This document shows, in pieces, positions 1 to 9,007 of a stretch of 64,000 nucleotides of DNA. The translations under genes and the position numbers were made by a program. This DNA is from Lachnoclostridium sp. UBA7215 (lineage in GTDB: Bacteria > Bacillota > Clostridia > Lachnospirales > Lachnospiraceae): assembly GCA_002490465.1 (NCBI GenBank), contig DKUB01000098.1:10657-74656 (forward strand), read 5' to 3'. Within the stretch, counting starts at the first letter, position 1. The number at the start of each line of letters is the position of its first letter. A model generated the notes under the pieces. That model was not told where the DNA came from and made no database searches. It saw only the letters and a list, made by a program, of their open reading frames with translations.

Positions 1-1398
1 TTTACTGTTTTTTGTAGGAAGGGCAGAAGGATCTTTCTGTACATCCGGATTGACAATCAACTGGCCAATTGTATACAGCGTATACTCGTCTGAAGGGTCT
101 TCTTCATTATAACGGTATACCTGCTGCTGCACACCATTAATTGTCACTGTCTCCTGTGTAAAGCGCTCTGTACCGCGCCTTGTAAATAACTCCGCACCCA
201 TTGTTTCATTTTCATCATCACCAATCAGTGCTTTCTCTTCGTCCAGGATACGAATGGTCTCACCGGAGTCAAGCGTCACTTCTTTCAGCGGGCTGAGCGC
301 ATTATTTACAGAGGTTACAATACTATGTACCAATGTGTCAATCTGTGCCTGTATCTGCATAACAACCGAAACACCGATTCCCTGATTATAAAACTTCAAG
401 TCCTCATTGTACTGTGCCATCGCCGTATTGTAGGCAGCATCTGTGGCAAAATCCTCTTTCTCAGGTTTCTGTGGTACGTCAGTAAAATTAGCAGCATGGT
501 TGCCACGTGCCACCATAATTCCCCGAAGAGAACCAATATCCGTCTTATTCTCCGTTGAATACTCCAGGCTCTTGCGGAGGAAAAAGTCCCCGCCGGCCTT
601 CCATACCGGTTTGAGAAGTTTCTCCTCTTTACTGATATATTCTGTCTCAAGGAGATACTGGTTTTCTGTATCCAGAAGATATGCTCCCTCAGAAAATATC
701 GAAATTGTTCCGTCTTTTTCTTCATTTACTTCAAAATTTATGATAGAAGCCAGCTGATCAAGATAGTCATTCCGCTTATCGCGGTAATCATTGGCAGGCT
801 GTCCGGTCACCTCAAATTTACGGATTTGAAAGTTTAACTCGCGAATCTCACCCACAATCTCATTGATGCTGTCAACCTGCTTTTGTACTTCTTCATTCAA
901 ACTGGTCTGATATGTGTTGAGTTCTGACTGAAGCACCTGTGAACGCTGTACAAACTGTGTTGCCACAGAAACAAGCTGGTCGCGTGCCACGATATCCCCA
1001 GGGGACTCAGAAAGGGACTGAAGCGCCGTCCACAAATCGCCGATGGATGTAGAAAACTGTTCCGCAAACAGCTCGCCCAGCATATCCTCAAGCTCCCTGG
1101 ACGCCATTAAATTCTCTGTATAAAAACTCTGCCGTCCAAGCTGAACACGATATTGTTCATCAAGAAAATTATTGCGTATCTGCCTGGTCTTTGCAATGAC
1201 GGTACCGGTTCCCACCAACACAAGATTACCATAGGCACCATAATCTTTCTGGTAAAAGGAATCTGTCACAACAGTCTGCTGTCTTGTATATCCTGTTGTC
1301 TGCGCATTTGCTAAGTTATGCGAGGTTGTATTCAGAGAGGCCTGCGCAGAATGCAGACCGGAAACTCCCGCATTAAAACTTGCCAATAAATTACTCAT
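1..1398 (-). CDS. flgK: Flagellar hook-associated protein 1 FlgK (partial, C-terminus beyond window)
   Basis: FlgK forms the first hook-filament junction layer outside the cell. An open frame of 466 codons runs from an ATG at 1398 to the left edge with no stop, so the C-terminal part is missing. The N-terminus (MSNLLASFNAGVSGLHSAQA, followed by TTSHNLANAQTTGYTRQ) carries the rod/hook-type motif with the ANA-TGY signature typical of FlgK. A GGAGG site lies 11 bases before the start. It follows flgN and flgM on the same strand, the usual flgM-flgN-flgK order. A TATAAT-like box lies at about 1456-1461 between flgN and flgK, but its -35 is poor. The identification is firm. Confidence 0.93.
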   Translation of the reverse strand, partial: MSNLLASFNAGVSGLHSAQASLNTTSHNLANAQTTGYTRQQTVVTDSFYQKDYGAYGNLVLVGTGTVIAKTRQIRNNFLDEQYRVQLGRQSFYTENLMASRELEDMLGELFAEQFSTSIGDLWTALQSLSESPGDIVARDQLVSVATQFVQRSQVLQSELNTYQTSLNEEVQKQVDSINEIVGEIRELNFQIRKFEVTGQPANDYRDKRNDYLDQLASIINFEVNEEKDGTISIFSEGAYLLDTENQYLLETEYISKEEKLLKPVWKAGGDFFLRKSLEYSTENKTDIGSLRGIMVARGNHAANFTDVPQKPEKEDFATDAAYNTAMAQYNEDLKFYNQGIGVSVVMQIQAQIDTLVHSIVTSVNNALSPLKEVTLDSGETIRILDEEKALIGDDENETMGAELFTRRGTERFTQETVTINGVQQQVYRYNEEDPSDEYTLYTIGQLIVNPDVQKDPSALPTKNSK

Positions 1399-1488
1399 AG
1401 TCCGCTTTTCCTCCAATTCATCTAACAAACGCTGTCACATTTCACGAGCCAGCTTATTATAACAAAAAAAATACACGAATGTCTGGAA

Positions 1489-2004
1489 TCACTGCTTTGT
1501 ATCAAAGCTTCCATGCTGTGGCGCCATTCCGGCAACCTCTGAGGCATCGCTGGAATAATTGCTGCTTCCCGAAGACATCCGTGTACTTCTAATCACATTC
1601 ATATTAAATTCAAGCATATCCATTGATTCTTTTAATAATTCTTTGTTTTGAGTGTTTATTTCCTGCAGCTGCATGACTGTTCTCCGTAATCTGTCGTGCA
1701 CTTCCTGCAATTCTTTTTGATCTTTTGGCTGATTCTTCAGCGACTCTATAATTTCCTTTAATGTAATAGTTTTGGGATTCATCCCAAGAACAGTAGCTAC
1801 ATCAACAGCAATGCGTTCCCGTCTCGTCTCCAGAGCTGACGTCTGATCCACTAAATTGTGTTCTCTCTCTGTAATATCCTCTAACGCTTTTAGGTCATTT
1901 GCAATCACTGCTCTGGTTTTCTCCTGCTCTACAGGAATGAGCCGCCGATAAACTGCATCCTCTTCATTCAAGGTCGTAATCAGCTCTTCCATTAAACTTG
2001 CCAA
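1489..2004 (-). CDS. flgN: FlgN-family flagellar export chaperone
   Basis: FlgN-type chaperones bind the hook-associated proteins FlgK and FlgL in the cytoplasm and bring them to the flagellar export apparatus. The 171-residue product is almost entirely helical and charged, with a long coiled-coil-like stretch (residues about 20-140) and a Ser/Gly-rich disordered tail, as expected of the family. The start is a TTG: AGGAGG lies 7 bases upstream, while the first internal ATG (residue 5) would be too far from it. It sits between flgM and flgK, which supports the call more than sequence alone, because FlgN proteins are poorly conserved. Confidence 0.85.
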   Translation of the reverse strand: MASLMEELITTLNEEDAVYRRLIPVEQEKTRAVIANDLKALEDITEREHNLVDQTSALETRRERIAVDVATVLGMNPKTITLKEIIESLKNQPKDQKELQEVHDRLRRTVMQLQEINTQNKELLKESMDMLEFNMNVIRSTRMSSGSSNYSSDASEVAGMAPQHGSFDTKQ

Positions 2005-2025
2005 TGAAAATCCTCCTGTCAGATA

Positions 2026-2295
2026 TTAAGAAAGCAGTGCATCCGCCATTTTATCTGCTACATCCTCAATTGATACATTGTAGGTGCCTGCTGCCAACTT
2101 CTCCTGAATCTCCCGGACACGTTCCGCACGTACATCTGAGCCCTGACTCACTGCCTGCTTTGCCACATGATAAGCATTTCCAAAATCTGATATTTCAAGA
2201 GAATCTTTTGAGCTGGTCTTTTCCTGCTTCGCCTTACTCTTGGTTTTATTGGTATTATAGAGCTGATTTACCTGCATATATGCATCTATTCTCAT
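2026..2295 (-). CDS. flgM: Anti-sigma-28 factor FlgM
   Basis: FlgM binds the flagellar sigma factor (FliA/SigD) and holds it inactive until the hook-basal body is complete, when it is exported. The 89-residue product has the family pattern: a flexible polar N-terminus, then a C-terminal sigma-binding region (VRAERVREIQEKLAAGTYNV, ending in ADKMADALL). The ATG at 2295 (MRIDAY) is chosen over the ATG at 2301 because GGAGG lies 7 bases before the former and abuts the latter. It starts the flgM-flgN-flgK unit, 21 bases ahead of flgN. A sigma-28-like promoter lies upstream at 2357-2383. Confidence 0.92.
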   Translation of the reverse strand: MRIDAYMQVNQLYNTNKTKSKAKQEKTSSKDSLEISDFGNAYHVAKQAVSQGSDVRAERVREIQEKLAAGTYNVSIEDVADKMADALLS

Positions 2296-2327
2296 AATCA
2301 TGCCTCCATCCTTCCAGCTAATTTTAA

Positions 2328-2368
2328 AACATCCAATAAATGTCCTTACATAGTATTTATCGGATGTT
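2328..2368 (-). other. Inverted repeat between parC and flgM
   Basis: Two 14-base arms (2328-2341 and 2355-2368) pair with one G-T wobble around a 13-base loop. On the minus strand it lies after parC and before flgM. There is no strong T run after it, so it is a weak terminator at best. One arm carries the proposed sigma-28 -10 box of flgM, so it could also serve a regulator. Confidence 0.6.
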
Positions 2369-2383
2369 CACAGAGATATATTA
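2357..2383 (-). promoter_or_regulatory. Candidate sigma-28 (FliA/SigD) promoter for flgM
   Basis: On the minus strand the region reads TAAT, 15 bases, TCCGATAA. The known SigD consensus is TAAA-N15-GCCGATAA, so two positions differ. It is about 60 bases before the flgM start. Autogenous sigma-28 control of flgM is known in Bacillus, which makes this plausible, but it is an inference from sequence. Confidence 0.5.
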
Positions 2384-2391
2384 GATATTTT

Positions 2392-4677
2392 TTAAAGATT
2401 CATCGTTTGCTGCTCCAAATTTGCATTTTGCCCTTTCGCAGCACGGTGCCGGTTTCTTATTCTTTTTGCATTCAACATTCTGCCATTATACTGAATCGTT
2501 TCCGTATCGGGCTCGATTGCAGAGGCAAACACTACAAAGTCATTCTTTTCCAGCGCAATCGCTTTCACACCACGGCTTGTCTTTTTAAATTCACTCACTT
2601 CAGAAATCGGAAATCCAAGGGACAGTCCCCTGTCTGTCAGAAGAACAACTTTTTTTGTCCCGGCAAGTACTTCACTGGCAGACAGCATCGTAACACTGAC
2701 TAACTGATCCCCGTCTTCCAGCTTTGTTGCCGTCACCAGCTGGCGCCCTGTCTCAAATTCCACGCCGGATACAAGTTTAATATACCCGCTTTTTGTCACA
2801 AACATCAGCATGGCATCAAATAACTGTTCAAAGCATACGTATAAAAGCCCCTCCTCTGTATTCTCCATCTTGCAGAGTGAGTGAATCAATGTCCCCTTGT
2901 CCTTCATTTTGCAACGTGGAATTTTTTCTGCTTTCACCTGGTGCATCGCTCCCGTATTTGTAAAAATACATAATTTATCGGTACTTTTCATTGCCGCAAT
3001 CTGAGTATATTCCTGTTTGGCCTCCTCGCTCGCCCTGCCAAACGCGGCAGCATCTATTGCCTTTGTATAACCGAAACGGTCAATACAGACATATAAATCC
3101 TCCACAACAACCTTCTCTACATATGGTTTTGCTTCTGCATCTGTCAGTTCCGTGCGGCGCGGCACAGAAAATTGCTTTTTAAATTCCCTCAGTCTTGTTT
3201 TTATAACTTTATATAATGCCTTTATATCGTTCAGCACATTTTCATACTCAGCAATATTAGCAAGAAGCTCTTTGTTTTCATCCTGAAGCTTTAAAATTTC
3301 CAGCCCAATCAGTTTACTGAGCTGCATAGCAAGAATGGCATCTGCCTGTGCTTCTGTAAACAAGAGTGCTTTCGCCTGTTTTTCGGATGCTTTGCTCTTA
3401 AATTTTATATCGGCTGTAATCCCCTCAATCAAACAGCCTTTTGCCTGTTTTACAGAGGAAGAACCACGCAGTATTTCTATTATCAGATCAATTACATCCG
3501 TTGCTTTTATAAGGCCCTCTACTATTTCGAGCCGTTTTTTTGCCTTTTCCAGCAAAAAACGATATTCTTTTGTGTATAAATCTTCCTGAAAGAGAACAAA
3601 TTCTTCAATCATGGATTTTAAATTATACACTTTGGGCTGTCCGCCCCCATCCTCTGACGGCTTTATTGCCAGAAGATTTACCGCATAGGTGTCCTCCATC
3701 TGCGTTTTTTTATACAATCCGTTCAGAAGATTTCCAATATCCCTGTCCTTTTTTACTTCAATAACAATGCGGATACCCTCTTTTGAGGACTCATCCCGCA
3801 CATCATAAATTTCATCAAATACTTTTTCCCTTGCCAGAGCAGCAAGCGTCTCCACCAGCTTTGCCTTGTTGCCGGATATCGTATAGGGAATTTCCGTCAC
3901 CACTATATTTTTTCGGCCGTTATCCCCCTTTTCAATCTCTGTCCGGGCCCGCAGGCGGATACGCCCCTCGCCGCGCTCATATATATCCCGAAGCTCTGAT
4001 GCATTGATGACAATTCCCCCAACAGGAAAGTCCGGGCCCGGGATATAGTCCATCAGCTTATCAATGGAAATTCCGGGCCTGTCCATGTATGCAATAACAG
4101 CATCAATAACCTCTGCCGGATTATGCGGCGGAATATTGGTCGCCATACCTACAGCGATTCCGGTTGTTCCATTGATTAAGAGATTAGGAATTGTTGCCGG
4201 CAGAACCACAGGCTCTTTTTCGCTCTCATCAAAATTTGGCTCAAATTCCACAAGGCCTTTATCCAGATTTTGCAGCATCGTCATCGCTGCATAGGAAAGG
4301 CGGGCCTCCGTATATCGCATGGCCGCCGCCCCGTCCCCGTCAATAGAACCGAAATTACCGTGCCCGTCCACTAATGGCGCATTGAGAGAATATGCCTCTG
4401 TCATATGTACCAGAGCATCATAAATTGAACTGTCGCCATGGGGATGATATTTACCCATCGTATCACCGACAATACGCGCACTCTTTCTGTGCGGCTTATC
4501 GGGGGAAAGTCCAAGTTCCCGCATCGCATACAGAATCCTCCGCTGTACAGGCTTTAAACCGTCCCGAACATCCGGAAGCGCCCTCGACACAATTACACTC
4601 ATGGCATAATCGCGAAAAGAAGTTTTCATCTCCTCCGCAAAATCTAATTGTATAATGTTTTCCGTGCTCTGCTTCAT
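2392..4677 (-). CDS. parC: Type II topoisomerase subunit A, ParC-like (topoisomerase IV A)
   Basis: This is the DNA cleavage-rejoining subunit of a type IIA topoisomerase. The breakage domain shows the quinolone-region motif KYHPHGDSSIYDAL with Ser83 and Asp87 (wild-type-like residues) and the catalytic tyrosine Tyr122 in MRYTEAR. A C-terminal beta-propeller follows from about residue 500. The canonical GyrA box (QRRGGKG) is not visible, which favours ParC over GyrA. Length 761 residues is slightly shorter than typical GyrA. It lies 18 bases after parE on the same strand, so the two form an operon. Gyrase-like nomenclature is possible; the pair lies next to flagellar genes and purC, not next to recF/dnaN. 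Confidence 0.87.
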   Translation of the reverse strand: MKQSTENIIQLDFAEEMKTSFRDYAMSVIVSRALPDVRDGLKPVQRRILYAMRELGLSPDKPHRKSARIVGDTMGKYHPHGDSSIYDALVHMTEAYSLNAPLVDGHGNFGSIDGDGAAAMRYTEARLSYAAMTMLQNLDKGLVEFEPNFDESEKEPVVLPATIPNLLINGTTGIAVGMATNIPPHNPAEVIDAVIAYMDRPGISIDKLMDYIPGPDFPVGGIVINASELRDIYERGEGRIRLRARTEIEKGDNGRKNIVVTEIPYTISGNKAKLVETLAALAREKVFDEIYDVRDESSKEGIRIVIEVKKDRDIGNLLNGLYKKTQMEDTYAVNLLAIKPSEDGGGQPKVYNLKSMIEEFVLFQEDLYTKEYRFLLEKAKKRLEIVEGLIKATDVIDLIIEILRGSSSVKQAKGCLIEGITADIKFKSKASEKQAKALLFTEAQADAILAMQLSKLIGLEILKLQDENKELLANIAEYENVLNDIKALYKVIKTRLREFKKQFSVPRRTELTDAEAKPYVEKVVVEDLYVCIDRFGYTKAIDAAAFGRASEEAKQEYTQIAAMKSTDKLCIFTNTGAMHQVKAEKIPRCKMKDKGTLIHSLCKMENTEEGLLYVCFEQLFDAMLMFVTKSGYIKLVSGVEFETGRQLVTATKLEDGDQLVSVTMLSASEVLAGTKKVVLLTDRGLSLGFPISEVSEFKKTSRGVKAIALEKNDFVVFASAIEPDTETIQYNGRMLNAKRIRNRHRAAKGQNANLEQQTMNL

Positions 4678-4695
4678 GATTTCCCTCTCTCTTTT

Positions 4696-6627
4696 CTATA
4701 TAATATCCAGACTTGCATACTTTGCCTCTTCCATAATAAACTGACGGCGCGGCGGAACATTACTCCCCATCAGCATGTCCGTTACTTCATCCGCCTCTAC
4801 TGTGTCACTTATGGAAACCTGCGCCAGTATACGGCTGTCAGGATCTAATGTTGTCTCCCACAATTGGGAATCGTCCATCTCCCCCAGTCCTTTGTAACGC
4901 TGAAGCTCCAGTATTTTTTTCCCTGTCTTTCGGAATTTTTCCAATTCAAAATCATTGAAAAGATACTCCGAAACCTTCTGTTTTTTCTTTTTCACCGTAT
5001 CTTCATATACAACCCGGTACAGAGGGGGCAGTCCCCGGAACACCCTGCCCTGATAAATCAACTCCGGCATAAAACGGTAGAAAAATGTGAGGAGAAGCGT
5101 GCTTATATGCGCTCCGTCCACATCGGCATCTGTCAGTATAATAATTTTTCCATACCGCAGTTTTTTTATATCAAAGTTCTCCCCGATTCCACATCCAAAG
5201 GAAGCTATCATTGTCTTTATTTCATTATTAACAAGTATTTTTTCCAGCGGCGCTTTTTCCACATTGAGAATCTTGCCCCTCAGCGGAAGAACTGCCTGAG
5301 TCCTTCGGTTTCTCGCTGTCTTTACAGTGCCGCCCGCAGAGTCCCCCTCTACAATATATATTTCACATTCCTCTGCCTTTTTTGATGAACAGGCAGCCAG
5401 TTTACTTTTCGTGTCCACGTCCAGCAGCTGTTTCATAACATTTTTTCTTGCCTTGTCACTTACCGTTCTCGCCTTAAATGATTTGTGGATATTTTCCAAA
5501 ATACGTTTCAGCACCTCAATATTTTTATCAAAGTAACGCTGAGCCTCCTGATTGAACACCTCATCCACTGCTGTTTTCGCATCCGTATTGCCAAGTTTAT
5601 TTTTCGTCTGGCTCTCAAACTGGGGATCCGGGTGTTTGATAGAAATTATAGCTACAAGACCATTTCGAATATCTCTGCCGTCAAAATTATCTTCATTGTT
5701 TTTTAAAAAATTAAGTTCCCGGGCATATTGGTTCATAATGCGGGTCAATGCCGTTTTAAATCCCGTTACCAGCGTTCCGCCATCTGTCACATTAATACGG
5801 TTGCAATAGGAGTTTATCTGCTCCCCATAATTCTGTGTGTATTGAAGCGCTACCTCTACTTCTATCTCTCCACTCTTTCCTTCAATGTAAATGACATCAT
5901 CATGAAGTACAGATGCCTCCCTGTTAATATAGCGGATATAACTCTGGATACCATATTCTTCCTGAAATACTTTCTCTTCTCCCGTATGTTCATCCTTAAA
6001 CGTAATCTTCAGATTTTTGTTCAGGTAAGCAATTTCCTTTAATTTTTTGCAAATCGTCTCCGGCTTGAAATCAACAGTTTCAAAAATGGTTTCATCCGGG
6101 TAAAATGTCACTTTTGTTCCTGTGTTATTTTTCGCACAGTGCCCTGTCACCGGAAGCTGCCCCTTTTCTAAAGGTGTCACCGGCTTACCGCCATTTTTGT
6201 ACTCATCCCGGTAAATATTGCCGTCTTTGTGCACTTCAACAATCATTTTCCGCGACAATGCATTTACCACAGAGGCGCCTACGCCGTGAAGCCCCCCGGA
6301 TACCTTGTACACACTATTATTGAATTTACCCCCGGCATGGAGAATCGTATAAACCACGCGCACTGTCGGTATTTTCTTTGTCGGATGAATATCAACCGGC
6401 ACACCGCGCCCATTATCCTCAACCCGGACACCGCCATCTCTCAAAAGAGTGATTCGCAATTCATCACAATACCCCGCCAGATGTTCATCAATCCCATTAT
6501 CCAGGATTTCCCATATCATATGGTGAAGACCTCTTGTACCCGTACTTCCTATATACATACCCGGACGCTTGCGAACTGCTTCAAGCCCCTCCAGTACCAC
6601 GATATCGCTTCCGCTGTATTCACTCAT
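4696..6627 (-). CDS. parE: Type II topoisomerase subunit B, ParE-like (topoisomerase IV B)
   Basis: This is the ATPase subunit paired with the downstream ParC-like protein. GHKL ATPase motifs are EILDNGIDEH (about residue 40), DNGRGVPVD and GGLHGVGASVVNALS; the TOPRIM domain has EGDSAGG and LTDADVDGAHIS for metal binding. The product is 643 residues, the usual size for ParE or short GyrB. The ATG at 6627 (MSEYSGSD) is preferred to a GTG at 6663 because GAGGAAAGG precedes it. Its promoter overlaps the divergent purC promoter. Confidence 0.88.
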   Translation of the reverse strand: MSEYSGSDIVVLEGLEAVRKRPGMYIGSTGTRGLHHMIWEILDNGIDEHLAGYCDELRITLLRDGGVRVEDNGRGVPVDIHPTKKIPTVRVVYTILHAGGKFNNSVYKVSGGLHGVGASVVNALSRKMIVEVHKDGNIYRDEYKNGGKPVTPLEKGQLPVTGHCAKNNTGTKVTFYPDETIFETVDFKPETICKKLKEIAYLNKNLKITFKDEHTGEEKVFQEEYGIQSYIRYINREASVLHDDVIYIEGKSGEIEVEVALQYTQNYGEQINSYCNRINVTDGGTLVTGFKTALTRIMNQYARELNFLKNNEDNFDGRDIRNGLVAIISIKHPDPQFESQTKNKLGNTDAKTAVDEVFNQEAQRYFDKNIEVLKRILENIHKSFKARTVSDKARKNVMKQLLDVDTKSKLAACSSKKAEECEIYIVEGDSAGGTVKTARNRRTQAVLPLRGKILNVEKAPLEKILVNNEIKTMIASFGCGIGENFDIKKLRYGKIIILTDADVDGAHISTLLLTFFYRFMPELIYQGRVFRGLPPLYRVVYEDTVKKKKQKVSEYLFNDFELEKFRKTGKKILELQRYKGLGEMDDSQLWETTLDPDSRILAQVSISDTVEADEVTDMLMGSNVPPRRQFIMEEAKYASLDII

Positions 6628-6668
6628 GTTCCAAACCCTTTCCTCAAAATTCTCAAAAAGCACTATTC

Positions 6669-6697
6669 AGTATACCCCAAAACAATTGTTCGTGCAA
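6669..6697 (-). promoter_or_regulatory. Promoter of parE-parC
   Basis: TTGCAC (6692-6697) and TATACT (6669-6674) are spaced by 17 bases, a good sigma-A promoter on the minus strand, about 40 bases before the parE start. Its -35 shares bases with the purC-side promoter region, so the two divergent promoters overlap. Confidence 0.7.
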
Positions 6698-6743
6698 CTT
6701 TTTTTCTCAATATAATAAAGAAATGTCTTGATTATTCGTGCAA
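6685..6743 (+). promoter_or_regulatory. purC promoter with a repeated operator-like motif
   Basis: TTGTTC (6687-6692) and TATAAT (6711-6716), 18 bases apart, make a sigma-A promoter for purC. A 13-base motif ATTRTTCGTGCAA occurs twice in direct orientation, at 6685-6697 over the -35 and at 6731-6743 just past the expected transcription start. Its complement (GCACGAACAAT) resembles half of a PurR box (CCGAACAWT), so purine control by a PurR-like repressor is possible. The promoter is clear; the operator role is inferred. Confidence 0.6.
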
Positions 6744-6803
6744 AATAAACTATTCTTATTCAGAGAACTTTTTAATAAAGAAGCAAACCTGGGAGGTATA
6801 CAA

Positions 6804-7676
6804 ATGGCTGAATTAAAACCTATGAAAGAAGGAAAAGTACGGGAAATTTATGATAACGGCGACAGCCTTATTATGGTTGCAACAGACCGCATCAGCTGCT
6901 TTGACGTTGTTTTAAAAAATGTAATTTCTAAAAAAGGCACCGTACTCACACAGATGTCCAGATTTTGGTTTGATATGACTTCGGACATTCTGCCAAACCA
7001 CATGATATCCACCGATGTGGGAGATATGCCGGAGTTTTTCAGGGCGCCTTCCTATGACGGTAACAGTATGCTCTGCCGGAAACTGGAAATGCTCCCTATT
7101 GAGTGCATTGTACGTGGTTATATTACCGGGAGCGGATGGGAAAGCTACAAAAAGGACGGAACCGTATGTGGCATAAAACTGCCGGAAGGCTTAAAGGAGT
7201 CGGACAAGCTGCCGGAACCAATATATACACCATCGACAAAAGCAGAAATTGGTGATCATGATGAAAATATCTCCTATGAAAGAAGTATTGAAGTACTGGA
7301 AAAAGATTTTCCGGGCAAGGGCAGGGAATACGCTGAGAAACTGCGGGATTATACGATTGCCCTCTACAAAAAATGCGCTGATTATGCCAGAGAGCGCGGC
7401 ATAATTATTGCCGATACCAAATTTGAATTCGGTCTTGATAAAGAAGGGAATATTGTTCTTGGCGACGAAATGCTGACACCGGACAGCTCACGCTTCTGGC
7501 CTGCCGACACTTACGAGCCCGGCCACGGGCAGCCCTCTTTTGATAAACAGTTTGCCAGAGACTGGCTGAAGAATAATGAGGGAAAGCACGACTGGGAACT
7601 GCCTGCTGACATCGCTGAAAAGACGATTAATAAATATCTGGAAGCTTACAAACTCCTGACAGGAAAAGATCTTTAA
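6804..7676 (+). CDS. purC: Phosphoribosylaminoimidazole-succinocarboxamide synthase (SAICAR synthase)
   Basis: PurC joins CAIR and aspartate with ATP to give SAICAR in purine synthesis. The 290-residue product starts MAELKPMKEGKVREIYDNGD, the classic KxR-x-Y nucleotide-binding start, and carries the conserved VRGYITGSGWESY, DTKFEFG and LGDEMLTPDSSRFW motifs. The ATG at 6804 has GGAGGT 8 bases upstream; the longer frame from 6738 lies inside the promoter region. No other pur gene is nearby, so purC is a single gene here, with lysA 32 bases downstream in the same direction. No purine riboswitch is seen in the 175-base leader region. Confidence 0.95.
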   Translation: MAELKPMKEGKVREIYDNGDSLIMVATDRISCFDVVLKNVISKKGTVLTQMSRFWFDMTSDILPNHMISTDVGDMPEFFRAPSYDGNSMLCRKLEMLPIECIVRGYITGSGWESYKKDGTVCGIKLPEGLKESDKLPEPIYTPSTKAEIGDHDENISYERSIEVLEKDFPGKGREYAEKLRDYTIALYKKCADYARERGIIIADTKFEFGLDKEGNIVLGDEMLTPDSSRFWPADTYEPGHGQPSFDKQFARDWLKNNEGKHDWELPADIAEKTINKYLEAYKLLTGKDL

Positions 7677-7708
7677 TTATTCATTTATTGACAGAAACGA
7701 GGGAACTT

Positions 7709-8965
7709 ATGAAAAAGAAAACAATTCTGACATTAGATCAGGTCAGAGAAATTGAAAAGACATATCCTACTCCTTTTCACATTTATGATGAAAAGGCAAT
7801 CAGAGAAAATGCAAAGGCGGTAAACGAAGCATTTTCCTGGAATAAGGGATTCCGGGAATACTTTGCTGTTAAGGCAACTCCGAATCCCTTTATCTTAAAA
7901 ATATTACAGGAGGAGGGCTGTGGTGTGGACTGCTCCTCCCTCACAGAACTTATGATGTCAGAGGCCGTTGGATTTCATGGACATGACATTATGTTCTCTT
8001 CCAATGTCACTCCGGTAGAGGAGTACAGAAAAGCAAAAGAACTTGGCGCCTATATTAATCTGGATGACTACACACACATTGACTTTCTGGAAAATGAACT
8101 TGGCGTCCCTGAAACAATATGCTGCCGTTATAATCCGGGAGGCAAATTTGAACTTGGCACGGATATTATGGATAACCCGGGAGATGCCAAATACGGCTTT
8201 ACAAAAGAACAGTTGATTGACGGTTACAAAAAACTGGCGGAACTCGGGGTGAAAAATTTCGGTCTCCACTCTTTTATCGCCAGCAATACCGTTACAAATG
8301 AATACTACCCGACACTTGCCGGAATCCTTTTTGATCTCGCTGTGGAGATAAAAGAAAAGACCGGAATAAATTTATCCTTTATCAATCTATCCGGCGGAAT
8401 CGGCATTCCATACACAGAGGATAAAGAGCCAAACAATATTAAAATCATCGGTGAGGGCGTGAGAAAACAATTTGAGAAAATTCTTGTTCCTGCCGGACTT
8501 GGTGATGCTGCTATCTTCACAGAACTTGGGCGATTCATGCTCGGCCCTTATGGACAGCTGGTGACAAAATGTATTCATCAGAAACACATCTATAAAGAAT
8601 ATATCGGTGTCAACACCTGTGCCTGTGATTTGATGCGTCCTGCTATGTATGGCGCTTATCACCACATTACGGTACTTGGCAAAGAAAACGAGGAATGCTG
8701 CTGCAAATATGATGTGACTGGCTCCCTCTGCGAAAATAATGATAAATTTGCCATTGACCGCATGCTTCCAAAAGTAGAAATTGGTGACTATCTGGTACTC
8801 CATGACACAGGAGCCCACGGATATTCGATGGGATATAATTATAACGGCAAACTAAAATCTCCGGAGCTGCTTCTAAAAGAGGATGGAAGCATTCAGATGA
8901 TACGGCGCGGAGAAACGCCAGAGGATTATTTTGCTACATTTGATTTTTCAAATTTCTTTAACTAA
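7709..8965 (+). CDS. lysA: Diaminopimelate decarboxylase-family PLP enzyme
   Basis: This is a fold-III PLP decarboxylase. Lys of YFAVKATPNP would hold the cofactor; GGIGIP, ELGRFMLGPYG, GSLCENNDKFA and a closing GAYGYSMGYNYN-like motif (seen as GAHGYSMGYNYN) follow the DapDC pattern, with the catalytic Cys in GSLCENND. The reaction would be meso-diaminopimelate to lysine. The family's HIGSQ motif is replaced by LHSFIAS, so this belongs to a divergent branch, and a related substrate cannot be excluded. The ATG at 7709 is preferred over TTG at 7688 because GAGGG lies just before it. A strong terminator follows. Confidence 0.82.
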   Translation: MKKKTILTLDQVREIEKTYPTPFHIYDEKAIRENAKAVNEAFSWNKGFREYFAVKATPNPFILKILQEEGCGVDCSSLTELMMSEAVGFHGHDIMFSSNVTPVEEYRKAKELGAYINLDDYTHIDFLENELGVPETICCRYNPGGKFELGTDIMDNPGDAKYGFTKEQLIDGYKKLAELGVKNFGLHSFIASNTVTNEYYPTLAGILFDLAVEIKEKTGINLSFINLSGGIGIPYTEDKEPNNIKIIGEGVRKQFEKILVPAGLGDAAIFTELGRFMLGPYGQLVTKCIHQKHIYKEYIGVNTCACDLMRPAMYGAYHHITVLGKENEECCCKYDVTGSLCENNDKFAIDRMLPKVEIGDYLVLHDTGAHGYSMGYNYNGKLKSPELLLKEDGSIQMIRRGETPEDYFATFDFSNFFN

Positions 8966-8971
8966 ACTTTC

Positions 8972-9007
8972 AAAAAACGCTGTCACATTTACATGACAGC
9001 GTTTTTT
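8972..9007. terminator. Bidirectional terminator between lysA and the thioesterase gene
   Basis: The arms (8978-8985 and 8994-9001, ACGCTGTCA type) are flanked by A6 on the left and T6 on the right, so the hairpin can stop transcription from both sides. The stop codon of the minus-strand thioesterase (8989-8991) lies in its loop. Confidence 0.9.

Noticed and set aside
1429..1442. ACGCTGTCACATTT occurs here and at the lysA terminator (8978-8990)
   Set aside because: A single short shared string without further structure is likely coincidence.
2392..6627. Naming the pair GyrA/GyrB
   Set aside because: The QRRGGKG GyrA box is not seen and the genes are not in a dnaA-recF context, so the ParC/ParE naming was preferred.
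6628..6803. Purine riboswitch before purC
   Set aside because: The conserved loop and P1 pattern of the purine family is absent; the repeated 13-base motif is a better candidate.
6229..6816. Long antisense frame (195 codons) over parE
   Set aside because: It is a shadow of the parE frame, with no ribosome site or family pattern, and runs into the purC promoter region.
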